Shown piece after piece: positions 36,132-48,234 of a stretch of DNA of 64,000 nt. This DNA comes from Piper betle (lineage: Eukaryota > Streptophyta > Magnoliopsida > Piperales > Piperaceae). The stretch's first letter is position 1; each line of letters opens with the position of its first letter. The stretch covers positions 186,001-250,000 of the forward strand of contig JAURVB010013304.1 of NCBI GenBank assembly GCA_033002965.1. Direction: 5' to 3'. A program made the translations under genes and the position numbers. The notes under the pieces are model-generated. The model was not told the DNA's origin, did no database searches, and saw only the letters and a list, made by a program, of their open reading frames with translations.

Positions 36132-38890
36132 ATGTACTTGCCGACCAGCTACGAGGACCACGAGCCAACGTCCATGGCGGAGAGCAGCGGGGAGGACCAA
36201 CCCAGGGCGCCCAAGAGGAGGGCGGAGACTTGTGCGCAGGAGGAGGCGCGGTGCTTGGCTGCGGTCCGGCGTGAGGTGGACGGGCTCTTCAACATCTCCA
36301 AGTCGAACTGGCATCTCTTCTGGTACTGGATATTGGCGGGGATGAGGGAGAAGGGGTTCGACCGGTTGCCCACCATGTGCACAGAAATATTGATGCTTTT
36401 GTCCACTTCTCTGATAGAGGAGAAAATTTGCTCTTTCTTTTTAAAAAGAAATTATTTTATTTTTTTAATGATTGCTTGAGTTTCTTGTTGATGTTAGCTA
36501 TGAATAATATCATGCTGGCTTGCTTGTAACTGGTTTCAATATTAGTGGGAAGGAGTGAATATGATATTGGCTTTTTGGCATTGCAGCAGTCTTGTTCATA
36601 AAATACTGATTCTTTTAGCTGATTATTTGTAAAGCTGTAGTGATGATAATGATGCTTCTATGAGCAGCGGTGTTAGGGCTGAAACTTTCAAAATGAGATT
36701 TCAAAATTATAAAATAGTAAACGGTGGAAGGCTCAAATGCGCTCCAACCTGTCCCTAAGTTAGGGCTGAAGTGTCAGGGAGACACCTGTGCTTTCTTCTT
36801 AGTTTTACTGATGCAAACTCCAATACTTTAGAAATTTGCGTTTATTTATTCATTGGATTTGAAAATTTAGCGTAAATTACTATTTGAATAAGTTCATTTC
36901 TGGCATTTTGACATCACCATTTCTATCTTTAGGATGCCCCTTTCTTGTTTGCACCAGAGTCTGGAAATGTCTCCTGTCTAAATATATTGCTAACCTAATT
37001 ATCTGTGACCTGTGAATGTGAAGTTAGGTGCATCTCTAATTTTAGTTATTGGGCATTGATTGAACTCTGATAGAAAGTGTGAAAGTTGGCCATTTAGCTT
37101 TCCTAGATCAAAATTTCATTGATAGCATTTTTAGGTGAAACAATTTATTCATTTTTTTACTTGAAACCAATGTTAAAAAATCGGCCGATTCTACTCGAAA
37201 TCGGCCGATTTAAATCGGATCAGGTGGAATCCGTTTAAAATTTGGATAGAATCGGTTTGGAATAAATTATTAAAATACCTTTGATTTTATATTATATAAA
37301 TTATTTATACATAGGCAAAATAAGAATCTAAAGTTTATAATAATGGAAATACCCCTTGCTCTTCTTTCACTGTCGTTGCCGCCCATTCACTCCAGCAGGG
37401 CGGGGTAGGTCCGCAGAGGGGAGGCAGGGCTGGTAGGGGGATGGATTGGGGCCGATAGGACTAGGTGGTGGGGCGGGGCAGATGCGCGAGGGGGACAGGG
37501 CCGACGGGGAGTCCGGGCGGGGCAGGGCCGATAGGGGGGGGGGAGTCCGGGCGGGGCAAGGCCGGTGGGGGAGTTCGGGCATGGCAGGACCGGCAGGGGA
37601 AGGCAGGGCGGGGACGACGGGGGTGAAGAGTGGGAGTGATATTTTTGTAATTAAAAGTTAACTCGATTCTGACTCGAGTGAAAAATAATAATTAATTAAA
37701 AATGATTTTAAAAAAATATAAAAAATATTATAAAATATAATACACACAATAATATCAAAATTATATTAATATCTAATTTTTATATATTTATGTTATGAGT
37801 TGTCAAATTATTATATATGATTGATTTGAATCGAATTGATTCAGACCGATTCAACTGAACCGATTCTTATCTAATTTAGACCGATTCTGATTCTACCGTG
37901 CTTGAAACAATGTTTTACGTTTATTCATTCATTTTAGTGTAACATGAAATTAAAATTTACTTTTCTATATGGTCATTTTCAAATAAAGCCAGCGGCAGAT
38001 CTGCTCTCAATTAGGAAGGGCATGTGGATCATGAAGGGCATTCTCTTGCCATTACAGCTGCAGACACAGTTGCAACGGGAGAAGCCCCTTCTTGTTACTG
38101 GAGGGACACTAGTGGAAATGGCACACTAATTCATGTTATCCATGTTAATCACTTTGTAGAGGTGATGCTAAATACGAGTCAAGAAATTTTTGTTTTCTGA
38201 AAGAATGATATGTTTGCTTCATAAAATCTGGACTGAAAAGCCATCATCATCTACATATAACCCCAGTAGGTTGTGGTCGGGTATACTGAATGTATCTTCA
38301 TATTTTTAAGTATTTCTATAATTATACGGACAAAAATTGATTGAAGAAAAAATCATAAATACGTGATAACATCGACACTTTTCCACAAGGAGTCTCTATG
38401 GTTCTGATTCTTTGTGATTTATCTTTTAATGCTACATATTATCCTGTACATATACTTATCCTACGAAAGACTTGATAAAAACTGTGCACTTTTGTGGTTG
38501 TGTATCAATAGGTTAGGACCTCAAATAGTTTTGAAAAATAGTGTTGTTTCCTTTATTCTGTTAATATGAAATCTCCACTGGGTGGAGAGAGCCAGTCTTC
38601 TTATGGTGGACGAGTCGAGTCATTCCTGCTCAAATGGGGGAGTACGCTAGAAAGATTGGTGATTGATGGAACGACAGATGCTATTAAAGATGTGATCAAA
38701 TCTGCATTTGGGTTGAGAACAAGGCGAGCCTTTGGCTAGAGGATGAAGATGAAGTTATTCACAGCCTTGACCGAAGAATGTCATTGGGAACCTACACACT
38801 TCATCTCGATGAGGGTGATCATCTACAAATCTGTCTTAACTTTTATTCCATTGAAGGGCTTGAATCTGTGTGTATATGTTTGTACTGCTT
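36132..38890 (+). pseudogene. Trihelix GT-1-type transcription factor pseudogene
   Basis: GT-1-type trihelix factors bind GT elements in light-responsive promoters. Three coding blocks match in order. 36132-36390 holds [20 protein letters not shown] and the first half of the trihelix ([28 protein letters not shown]). A damaged stretch ([10 protein letters not shown]) replaces the helix expected before MREKG, and no donor follows. 37985-38129 holds the linker GHSLAITAADTVATGEAP and YWRDTSGNG, with an in-frame TAG just before. About 38560-38890 holds the C-terminal domain (DAIKDVIKSAFGLRTRRAF, then WLEDEDEVIHSLDRRMSLG and TYTLHLDEG), with one T missing at the AF/WLED junction. The rest of the trihelix exon is lost. 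A hAT-like element (37168-37900) lies between blocks 1 and 2. Another begins at 38912, just where the C-terminal domain ends prematurely. Frameshifts, a stop and missing exons make this a clear pseudogene. Confidence 0.87.
37168..37900. mobile_element. Non-autonomous hAT-like element 1, 733 bp, TSD CTTGAAAC
   Basis: A perfect 8-bp direct repeat CTTGAAAC (37160-37167 and 37901-37908) flanks the element, matching hAT target duplications. The ends are imperfect inverted repeats: CAATGTTAAAAAATCGG on the left and the complement of ATTCTACCGTG on the right. Subterminal ATCGGCCGATT and CCGATTCAACTGAACC motifs repeat. The core is a GC-rich block (about 37360-37630) with no real coding sequence, followed by an AT-rich segment with CTCGATTCTGACTCGAG. 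No transposase is present. Confidence 0.78.
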
Positions 38891-38911
38891 GTCTAAACTT
38901 TATATTCCATT

Positions 38912-39760
38912 CACTGTTGCATGGATCGGCGCGATGCCGATCCGATTTTGGGGCCGACTCGGTCGGCCCCGAATCGGCATCGGAATCGGCCGAGTTCGGC
39001 CGATTCCGGACCGATTTAAATCGGAATCGGTTTTTTTAATGAAATTACTAAAATACCTTAGGTATGATTTTTATTAAATTATTTAAGCATGGGTAAAATG
39101 GTAATTTGGATTTTAAAAACCTAAAATCAAACCCGCTCCCCCACGCAGCCGTCGTCGTCCGCCCGCCGCCGCCCTGTTTCCGCCCTCCGCCGTGCTCCCC
39201 GACTCCAGGCTCGCCGCCGACCGGGCTACCGACCTCGCCGCCGACCTCGCAACGTCACCGCCGAAGTGTGGCCAGACCAAATCGGGCTGTGACGCACGAA
39301 TCGCCGCGACTCACCGCCGCTCCTGGCCGCCTCGCCGCCGGCTGCAGGTCGCTGACTGTTCGTCCGACCGGGCTGCCGACATCCTCCGACATCGTCGCCT
39401 CGAGAACTCGCCGCCGACCGGGCCGGCGGCGGGGGTAAAGAGTGGCATTCTCGTAATTAAAAGTTGACTCGAGTCTAACTCGAGTCAAAAATAATAATTA
39501 ATTCTAAATAATTTAAAAAAAATCTTAAAAAATATTTAAAATATCAGAAACTATAATACATAGAATAATATCAAAATAATATCAATACCCAATTTTAATA
39601 TATTTATATTATAAATTGTCAAATTATTATATATAACCGATTAAATTAATTTGGACTGATTCAACTGAACCAATTCTTGACCGATTCAGACCGATTTCGA
39701 TTCCGATTCCGACTCCCTAGAAAACCGATTCCGATTTCAATTCCGATTCATGCAACCATT
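38912..39760. mobile_element. Non-autonomous hAT-like element 2, 849 bp, TSD ATTCCATT
   Basis: A perfect 8-bp duplication ATTCCATT flanks the element (38904-38911 and 39761-39768). The ends form an imperfect inverted repeat: CACTGTTGCATGGATCGG on the left, ATTCATGCAACCATT on the right. It shares layout and sequence with element 1: ATCGG-rich subterminal repeats, a GC-rich core (39130-39440), then GACTCGAGTCTAACTCGAGT and the same AT-rich tail. It separates the trihelix pseudogene from the 4CL-like gene and ends 237 bp before that gene's start codon, so it may have replaced its upstream sequence. No transposase is present. Confidence 0.82.
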
Positions 39761-39873
39761 ATTCCATTTACAGTGGTCAGGGCTTTTGCGGCGGTGCTTG
39801 AATTCAATTGTTTGGTATTTTGTTTCAATCAATAACTCGTGTAGATGTAGATAATCTACAGTAGATATATATG

Positions 39874-39883
39874 TATATATATA
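39874..39883 (+). promoter_or_regulatory. Candidate TATA box of 4CL-like copy 1
   Basis: TATATATATA lies about 115 bp upstream of the start codon at 39997 and about 110 bp downstream of hAT-like element 2. Evidence is position and sequence only. Confidence 0.45.
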
Positions 39884-39996
39884 CACACGGAGCAGGATCG
39901 GATCCTTCATTTTATATTATTTTTTTCCAAAGCAGATCGGATCGTATCCTGCATTGCCTTGCGTTGCTCTTCTAGTTGTGAGCTCAAGCTTCCCCC

Positions 39997-42227
39997 ATGG
40001 CGGCGACGGCGTCGTCGCCCCCCTCGACCGCAAAACCGGCTTTTCCAACTCTACCCGCACCTTCTACAGCCTCCGGCCCACGTCCCTCACCATCCCACCC
40101 CACGACCAACCCATCTCCGTCGCATCCTTCCCACTCCAGCGCCTACGTCCCGATGACAACGACCATTGCACCGCGGCCATCATCGACTCCACCACCGGCC
40201 GCCGCCTCTCATTCGCCGACTTCCTCAACCAGGTCCGCTCCCTCGCCGCTTCCCTCCTCCAGTGGCTGTCCAAGGGGAGTGTCGCCTTTGTCTTAGCTCC
40301 CAACTCCCCCAAGTCCCCGTCCTCTACTTTGCCCTCCTTTCAATTGGCGTCGTCGTCTCGCCGGCCAACCCTCTCGGCTCGCCGGCGGACGTCTCCCACC
40401 AAATACGCCTCTCCCGACCAGAAGTCGTCTTCGCCACCGCCGACACCGCTCACAAGCTCCCATCCAACCTTTCCATCCCCGTCGTTCTCCTCCATTCCCA
40501 TATTTTCGACCAAATGCTCGCATGCGACGGCGATACTTCTGGTGGCGCAGACATGATGCTGCTGCAGCAGTCGGAGCCGGCGGCGATACTCTACTCCTCC
40601 GGCACGACGGGGCTGGTGAAGGGTGTCGTCCTCACCCACCGCAACCTCATCGCTTCAATCGTCGGCTTTTGTGCGGTGTGGGGACACGATTCTCGGCCGT
40701 CCCCACACGTTAACCTCGTGCCGTTGCCGCTGTTTCATGTCCTCGGCTTCACCAAGTGGTTGTCGTCGGTGGCGCTCAGGGAGGCGGTGGTGCTCATGGA
40801 GCGCTTCGACGTCGGCCGTGCGTTGAAGGCCGTGGAGGAGTTCAAGGTCACCATCATGCCGACGGCGCCGCCCGTGGTCGCCGCCATGGTTAAATACTTC
40901 TCTGGCGATCGGTCTTCGCTCGATCTGAGCTCTCTAGAGGAGGTAACCTGCGGCGGCGCTGCACTGAGCGGCAAGTTGGCGGCCATGTTTGCTGCTAAGT
41001 TCCCTTGGGTGAGGCTCCAACCGGTACGTATGTAGCTACTGTGGTGGCATAAGCTTTATTCAGCTTTCTTAATTCTTCCTCCATTAAAGCTCCAACCCAA
41101 GTCCGGTGAAGCTCAATTTCTTCTGCTTTACTGGCGATTACTGGCGAAAGGGGTACGGGATGACGGAGGCAGGGCCGGTGGCGCAGACAAGGGGACTCAA
41201 ACCTCCTTACCATGGATCAGTGGGGCAGCTTTTTCCCAATCTGGAGGCGAAGATCGTCGACACGAACGCCGGCGAAGCTCTTCTCCCCGGGCAGAGTGGA
41301 GAGCTCTGGCTCAGAGGACCAAGCATCATGCAAGGTTGATGATGATCTCTTCTTACTCAATCAAGTGCTCCATTGTTTTTAAAGTTTTTATTTTTATGTT
41401 GAAGTTTCTAGCAAGACGGTGTTGGTGATTGGGATGGGGAATGGCGTGTATAGGATATGTCGGTGATGAAGCAGCAACAAGTTCAGTTCTGGATTCAGAA
41501 GGTTGGTTTAGAACTGGCGATGTCTGCTACTTCGATGCAAATGGCCGCATTCATGTGGTGGATCGGCTCAAGGAGATGATCAAATACAAAGGCTACCAGG
41601 TCCATGTTTGTTCTCTCGTCCAAAAAAAATATGGGACTTTATTAATTAAACTCCATTAATATAATTTGAGCAACTTTCGTATGATTAATTGTCAGGTTCC
41701 ACCGGCGGAGCTAGAGCATTTACTTCACAGCCACCCAGATATCACCGAAGCCGCTGTGATACCGTAAGTTTTGTATGTTCTTCGCATTTTAATCGACTTC
41801 TAGTAGTACGTCATTTATCTCATGGTTGCTTAAATATGGGGCAACGCCAAGGACAGGTACCCAGATGAGGAGGCGGGGGAGATTCCCATGGCCTTCGTGG
41901 TAAAGGTCTCTGGAAGTGCTCTTACCCAGTTGCAGGTCATGGATTTTGTAGCAAGGCATGTATGTACTCATTTGCTCTTCCCTTTGATTTGATTATTGTA
42001 CTGTTTGAAATTCTCATGATATTGATCTAGATGAATGGTAATTGCGGTTTGTATTGATTCCTTGTTTATTTATTTTAATATTATTATTTTTTGTTTGGTA
42101 GGTTGCTCCTTACAAAAAGATTAGAAGAGTGGCCATGGTAGAGAGCATACCCAAGAATCCCACTGGAAAAATATTAAGGAAGGAGTTGATCAAGATTGCA
42201 GTTTCCAACACGGCATCCAAACTGTAG
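39997..42227 (+). pseudogene. 4-coumarate:CoA-ligase-like gene copy 1, frameshifted, C-terminal SKL
   Basis: An adenylate-forming acyl-CoA ligase. 4CL-like enzymes with an SKL tail act in peroxisomes on OPC-type jasmonate precursors, fatty acids or cinnamates. Six exons: 39997-41023, 41151-41334, 41454-41599, 41696-41763, 41857-41959 and 42102-42227. Motifs: KTGFSNSTRTFYSLRP, the ATP/AMP signature [75 protein letters not shown] and a final SKL, the canonical PTS1. Exons 2-6 are open and correctly phased. Exon 1 has two one-base losses. One is in the C-run at about 40018-40023, moving the ATG out of frame with KTGF. The other is near 40309 in NSPK/VPVLYFALLS. The second loss is shared exactly with copy 2. 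Since most of the gene is pristine, it is either a recent pseudogene or affected by consensus errors. The substrate cannot be told from sequence. Confidence 0.85.
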
Positions 42228-44470
42228 AATATTTTGCTTGTGCGGATTCAAAGCTTTAATGATGTTTTTATTGATGAAATTAATAATATTAGTGATTTTA
42301 AAAACATTATTGAAAGTTAATTATAATTAAACTTTTATTATATGCAATAAAAATAATTCCTATTTCTGTGATTCTAAGTATTGATCTAAGATTATTAATT
42401 CCATCGGTAAATATCATTAGCCATAATTTTTTTTGTTGTATTAAGTGAAAATGCTTAAGCCAAATCCCTATTTAAGATTATCAATCAATAATTAAACATC
42501 AAACCTTATACATGCAGTTACTTTTTACTATTATTAACATGTGTAATGCAAGTTAAGATAAACAATGTTAATATTAAAGTGCAAAAGCATTTGGTTGAAC
42601 TCTACACCCTTCAATTTAAATTTTAGAAGCTGTAGTCCGAGTATCACTGTTCTTATCCTTGCCCATCGTCTTGACGTAAACTCTCTTTTAATGAGGAAAT
42701 TGAATTAATAACAAACAACCTCCCATAATATACAAGATCATTATAGACATCACATAAATATTTATAATTAATTAAAATGGAAGATCTATAAATATATTTT
42801 TATTAATATATTATATCTTATTCCATTAAAAATTATACACAAAATTAATTTTAATGATTTCAGTATTCACACACTTAAAAAATTTTAGTCACGAGAATTC
42901 TTTTCTACCCATGGGCTTAGCCCATGGAGATATCCCCGTTTAGCTTGCTATCTAATAGGGTCTTAAGTGGACTTTGATACTGTATAGAACAATCTAACTT
43001 AAGTATAAATTAATAGATTAAGGTTATATTTTTAAAATAATTAATTAAAATTAAAGATCTATTATTTTATCCATACTATTTTACCTAATTAGGAATTAGA
43101 TTAGATGTGAGGTTAATTTTAAGGGATTTTATAGATGACAACTTGGGAAGATGTTTCAAATGGAATACTATTACCACAACAGTTCTTGTCCTCAAGCAGC
43201 GGAGGCGACTCGCACACACAAACGAGGTTTTCCTCCTCTTGGGCTTGTCGGTGTTCGCCGACTTACCGATCGCTATCGTCAGGTTTCTCTCCAGCTATTG
43301 TCAAGGCACTCGTCCCCGTCCTCAGATTGATTTTTGATAATTTTGCAGCGATACCCCGATTCACCCTTGGGCATTCGACCTCTGTCGTTTTATTTTAATT
43401 TTGTTCTTAGTGTTAAACTCTATCTTTCATTTATGCTTCTAACATGTTTGGTTACTTTGTCTTTGTCTTGTTATTCTTAGTACAAATCCACCTCACACAT
43501 CCAACTTAAAACTTCCTACCTCAAGCCCTCTCTAGGAGTTTGAGGTTGGCAATCTTATTCCCCTAAAATCCGGTGGCGTGTTTGTGGGGGTGCATTCTTC
43601 AAATAATATGTTTGTCCTTCTGGTAGCCATTTTTTACACTAATTTACATATTTTTACTCTTGAAAGGAGTTACCAACCTACTCTAAAATATTTATAAACT
43701 GATAATGTTAGTATGTTAATGTATGGTTGTTGCTTGTATGTTTTTCAAAATTTGAAATTGCGGTAGTTGTATATTAGTCTTCCTAAAGTCGTTTGTCGCA
43801 AGTGATTGTTTCGTAAATAATATTTTTTCTGGCTTCAAAATAATAATATAAATTATAATCAAACAATGTTTTAGAAATGAATTATTGTTATTTCTTTTTC
43901 ATGAGCTGTACCCGTAACCAGCTTAATAATAATATATTTAAACTTTGTAATTAATTTTTTTGTTTTTTCATCTTTGTTTTTAGGTTCTTAATTATATATA
44001 TCCTCACATGATGTGCAGCTCCAAACTCCAATGCCTTTATTTAACTTAGCTTTTTTTCCCCAGGCCTTTACTTAATTTTTATCTTTGAGCTTTTTGCCGG
44101 TGAAGGGATATACTTTGATATTAAGTAAGTGGAAAAATTAAGCACAATTACTAAAAAAGAATAAATTATAAATTATCTTAAATACCCCCATCCAAATTAC
44201 CGGATATGATGGCCTATGGCCGCCCTTGGTTGGGGCCGCCCCATGTCCGCTGTGGCCTTCAGCCACTGACGATGACTTTCTAAATTTTTTTTCACTTAGA
44301 GTGTAGTCTTGTTATTATCAAAAAAATTTCCCAATAATTAATTTTGATTCTCCTATGTAATATCAGAAAAATATCCTCATTTTTTAGTAAAAAATTCTCT
44401 TTTATTTAACTTAATTATACAACAAACAATATAAGATTTTTTAATGAGAAAAATAAAAAAACTTTTGGTG
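42228..44470. other. Intergenic DNA, no gene seen
   Basis: AT-rich DNA with a modest GC rise at 43140-43400 whose open frames have no motif. A near-palindrome CCCATGGGCTTAGCCCATGG lies at 42908-42927. A short GC-rich patch occurs at 44200-44270. No transposon termini were identified. Confidence 0.5.
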
Positions 44471-45369
44471 TCTCACAAGTTGCTCCATGCTAGGGGTGTA
44501 ATAGTTTTGGACTAAGGTTTTACCCGTTTATTGTCTTGCCCAATTTGGGTTAATTTTGAGTCAATTTAATTTATAGATCATGTGTATAAAATTCAAATGA
44601 CCGTATAAATATATTATGGAGGTTGAGAATGCTTAATATACGGATAATAGCTTCCATTATACTACAACAGAGTATGAGTTATTAATGTATTATTAAGGTA
44701 TATAAGTTCTTGTTAATGTTAGTTCAGGGTTTTATGATTAGATTTAGGTCGTTTCTTGTGTTTAGTATCCGTTTGGGTTTTTCTAAGTATCTCTTTTGCC
44801 TGCATCTTAGGAAATTTAGATCTACTAGATTGCTATTGTAGCTCAATTTGCTTTGACTCTTAGATCATCCCAGCCCAGTTGACTTGTGAGCTTATTTTCA
44901 ATCCGTTTTCGTCTATTTTTTAACTATTTTTGACATTTCTAAGCTAGCTTATTTTAATGTTACAATGTTTTCATTATTTATTATTCATTTGTTTATTTCT
45001 GTATATTTATTCATTATTATTTATTTCTTGTCATTTATATATTTGTCCATTATGATGCATGTGTGTGCGATTAATTATTATTATTGATGATGTATTTACT
45101 TATTAATATTGTTTTCTTCCTATTTATTATATTTTATATGCATGTTACTTATTTATTTATGGATTAATTTAATTGTTTGCACACATGTTATTGGTTGTTC
45201 GTGTTTAGTCATATATCCATATATTTGATGTTTATATGGCTATTATTCATGATTAATTTTTATTAATCATTTATTCATTTATCTACTTATTGTTTTGATT
45301 ATTTATGTATTTATTTATTTATTATTTGCTCGTGTGTGTGTGCTATTATTTACTCGCGTTTAAACACAT
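44471..45369. other. AT-rich stretch, possibly the left part of an old LTR
   Basis: Low-complexity TATTTATT-rich DNA directly left of the second solo LTR. The same kind of AT-rich DNA resumes at 48235. The stretch may be the distal part of the older LTR copy that ends at 49845, but no left terminus could be recognised. Confidence 0.35.
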
Positions 45370-48234
45370 TGTAAAACCCGTGACTCGAGTCAGGGTTTTA
45401 CGTTACCGAACCAGTCGGTTCGACCGTTGGTTCGAGTCGAGTCAGTTTCATGAACCGCGTGCTGAGTCGAGACCAGCCGTGAGTTATGAGCGATGAGAGT
45501 CAGGTGTACCTGAATATATGATGATAACGTCGAGAAGATGGTGAGATATGAGTTATCAGAATATATGAAAGTATGCAGTATTTTTTCTTTTTATATGTTT
45601 GATCGTAGAAATAGTTTTAGGCCGAATGACGCATTAGGGCGCGTTGGATTATATTCGGGTGGGTTATTAGTTATAGAGCATGCCATTTGGATGTTGTTGT
45701 GTTTGTTTTATTTTATGGAATTTTTCCATATTTTTCTAGATTTTTTTAGAATTTATTACGAACTAGATATTATTTTGACTCGAGTAGGAATCGAGTCAAT
45801 ACTTATTTACGAAACTGCCATTGAGGGTATTTTTCTCCCTCCCGACCTTCCTCACCCCAAACCCTCGCCGCCGCCACTGCCGCGTGCTGCCGCCGCCGCC
45901 GACGCCGCACTGCCGCCGATCAACGCCGCCCCGCCTTGCCGTGCCGTCGCCGTGCCGCCACGACCCACCCCGGCCACCGTCTCGCCGCCACGACGCCGGA
46001 ATCGCCCCACGAAACCGCCTCGGCCGTCGCCACTTCGGGCCGGATTCTGCCGCCGTCCGGGCCGCTCCGCCGCCGCTGTGACCCTGACGACCACCCCCTC
46101 GCCGTCGCCGACATTTCCCCCACCATCCCGAGCGCCGTCGAGGCCGGCCGGAGCCCCGATCGGAGCACGCCGCCGCCGCCGCCCATTTTCGACGCCGCCG
46201 TCGACGGCCATCGCCGCCTCGGTTACCCTGTTTGACACCACCATCGGACCGAGCTCGTCGAGCTGGTGCCGATAGACCCCCTGATTGCCCTGTCCCGAAT
46301 CATCGCCGGAAAACCGTCGGAATCCGCCGGAAAACCGCCGACACTCGCCGGAAAACCGCCGGAACCGCCGGAAAATTGGATTCGTGGGAAATTCGCCGGA
46401 TCATCCGCCGAACGCACCCGGTCCAATCTGATCGGACTTCGGACGCCGCTAGGTGCCGAATTCGAGTTTCGAGCCACGAAACGGAAACCCTAGCCGTCGC
46501 CGATTTTCGACGACGCGAGGTATAATTTATTTTAATTTAATTATTTGAAAGTATTGATTATTAGAATTGCATGCTAGGATTGGTGAATTGTGTGTTATAA
46601 TAATATATATAAATGTAGATTTGATTAAGGATAAAATATGAAATTTGTTTGATTGAGTGGTGTTAAAAATGGAGACTAAGAAACTAATTAGGGTAACTAG
46701 GTAATGATCATGATCTAATGCAAACTAGCCTAAGTAGACTTACTAGAATTGATTGCTAGAATTGATATAGGTTGATGTGTGATGGTTGATGCGTGATTGT
46801 GTTGATTGTGTGTGCATGCTATAGGATGTGTGATTCATCATGCGGGCGTTAGTTTTTAGCCTGATTGTGTAGGTACGGTGTAGGAGCTCGCCGCCTAGGC
46901 GCGTGGACCCGTTTGGAGCTTCTACCAGGTCCGTTTAGGACTCGTTCTCTGATTTACGCTACTCTCTTGTGTATTTGATTTATTATGTGCAGGACGAGTT
47001 AAGTGGCGTTTTATCGAATCCCACTTAACTCGGGCCATTTAGCCAACGATTTTCCGGATTAATAACCCTCGAGGATGAGATCCCTCGAGTTTGTTTTCGA
47101 ACTTCAGATCCAGCTCACGTTGCCTTCGGGCCTATTGTATAAATCCCAACCCAGACCTATATATATGTATAGTTTTCGTGTTTTTGTGAGAGACTGAATG
47201 AGGGAAATCCGACTACCGTGCTACGCGAGCGGGCACGTGTGTGTCGACAGTGGGCTCTGGAATGGTGTGCGGGCCGTTTCATTCCCGAGGGATCCTGACA
47301 ACTCCACCTTTGAGTTCCTCAAACCCGGAGAAGTGTGGAGGTTCACGGGTACTGCATTGCAGCGCATGTCTAGACTTGTGGTTTCAAAGGGTACTGAAGG
47401 CGACTGCCTGAGAGTACTCGGCCTTCGTGCTCAAGGCCAGGAGTAATATGGAAGGTGCAGAGGGCGGAAAGGAATGAGATTTGACGCGAGAAGCAATAGA
47501 GAAATGGCCGAGGCATGAGAATGTGAAAGATAGGGGGACGCTGTCGACCCGAGGGCGACGGCTCCCGTATGTGCCCTGATGAGAGTTCTTGAGGAAGTAT
47601 ATGGTTTTCATTCAACAGGAGAGTTTGCTCTCCTGTGCCAGATTGATATTAGTTATTTTCCGGGCCGGTAACACTCGTTACTGACGGTTTTTCTATATAT
47701 ATGTAGGTGAGGAATGCGAGCGATGAAAGCTGTCGGGACTGCGGAGGAGCAGCACGGAACCGCGCACACATGTACCTGCCGTGTGTAATCTATAATGACG
47801 GTGTGTTATTGCTACGTGAATGATAATTTTGATGTGTTTGTTTAGATAAATTGCTTGATATGAAATGAATGGATAAATATGAATGAGTAGGGAGCCTTGG
47901 AGTTCAGACTCGGCTCGGGTAAAAACGAATGAGATAATGATTTAATGTCATGGTAGATTGTTATGCGTTATCGTATTTTTATAAAATAGTATATATTTTC
48001 TTTTGGTTTCGCATTTGTTGTTTTGTCTTATTTTGCTTGTACATCATAGCATGCATGTAGGACCGCTTTAGAACCCAATTGTTCCCATTCATGCATTTCA
48101 CATTTGCATCTCCATCTTGAAACGCCGAGAGTAGATCCTGGTCGGCTTAACCGAATCTAGTAGATTAGCGAACGGTTCGGTCGCCAGTGACATTTCCGGG
48201 TCGGTTCACGGGTGAGCCGAAACGGGGTGTTACA
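45370..48234 (-). mobile_element. Solo LTR 2, about 2.87 kb, inverted copy of the 5991-8967 family
   Basis: Read on the minus strand it starts TGTAACACCCCG and ends CACGGGTTTTACA, like the copy at 5991-8967. The two share long blocks such as CCTAGGCGGCGAGCTCCTAC and the GTTAAGTGG...CCTCGAGGATGAGATCC region. The flanking pentamers CACAT (45365-45369) and CATAT (48235-48239) differ by one transition, consistent with an aged 5-bp duplication. The GC-rich block (about 45840-46500) has long open frames on both strands that are mere composition effects. No internal coding domains are present. It sits inside or directly against an older relative (48235-49845) in the same orientation. Confidence 0.83.

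Noticed and set aside
36106..36345. Competing frames over the trihelix first exon
   Set aside because: Only the frame starting at 36132 matches trihelix GT-1 sequence. The others are shadows in GC-rich DNA.
39106..39467. Pro/Arg-rich frames up to 110 residues
   Set aside because: They fall entirely inside hAT-like element 2 and are not conserved in element 1.
43107..43398. Open frames in a modest GC rise
   Set aside because: No motif, the frames overlap one another, and there is no exon-intron support.
45538..46275. A 245-residue open frame
   Set aside because: It runs from AT-rich LTR sequence into a Pro/Ala low-complexity GC block. The minus-strand frames are equally long, so it is composition, not a gene.
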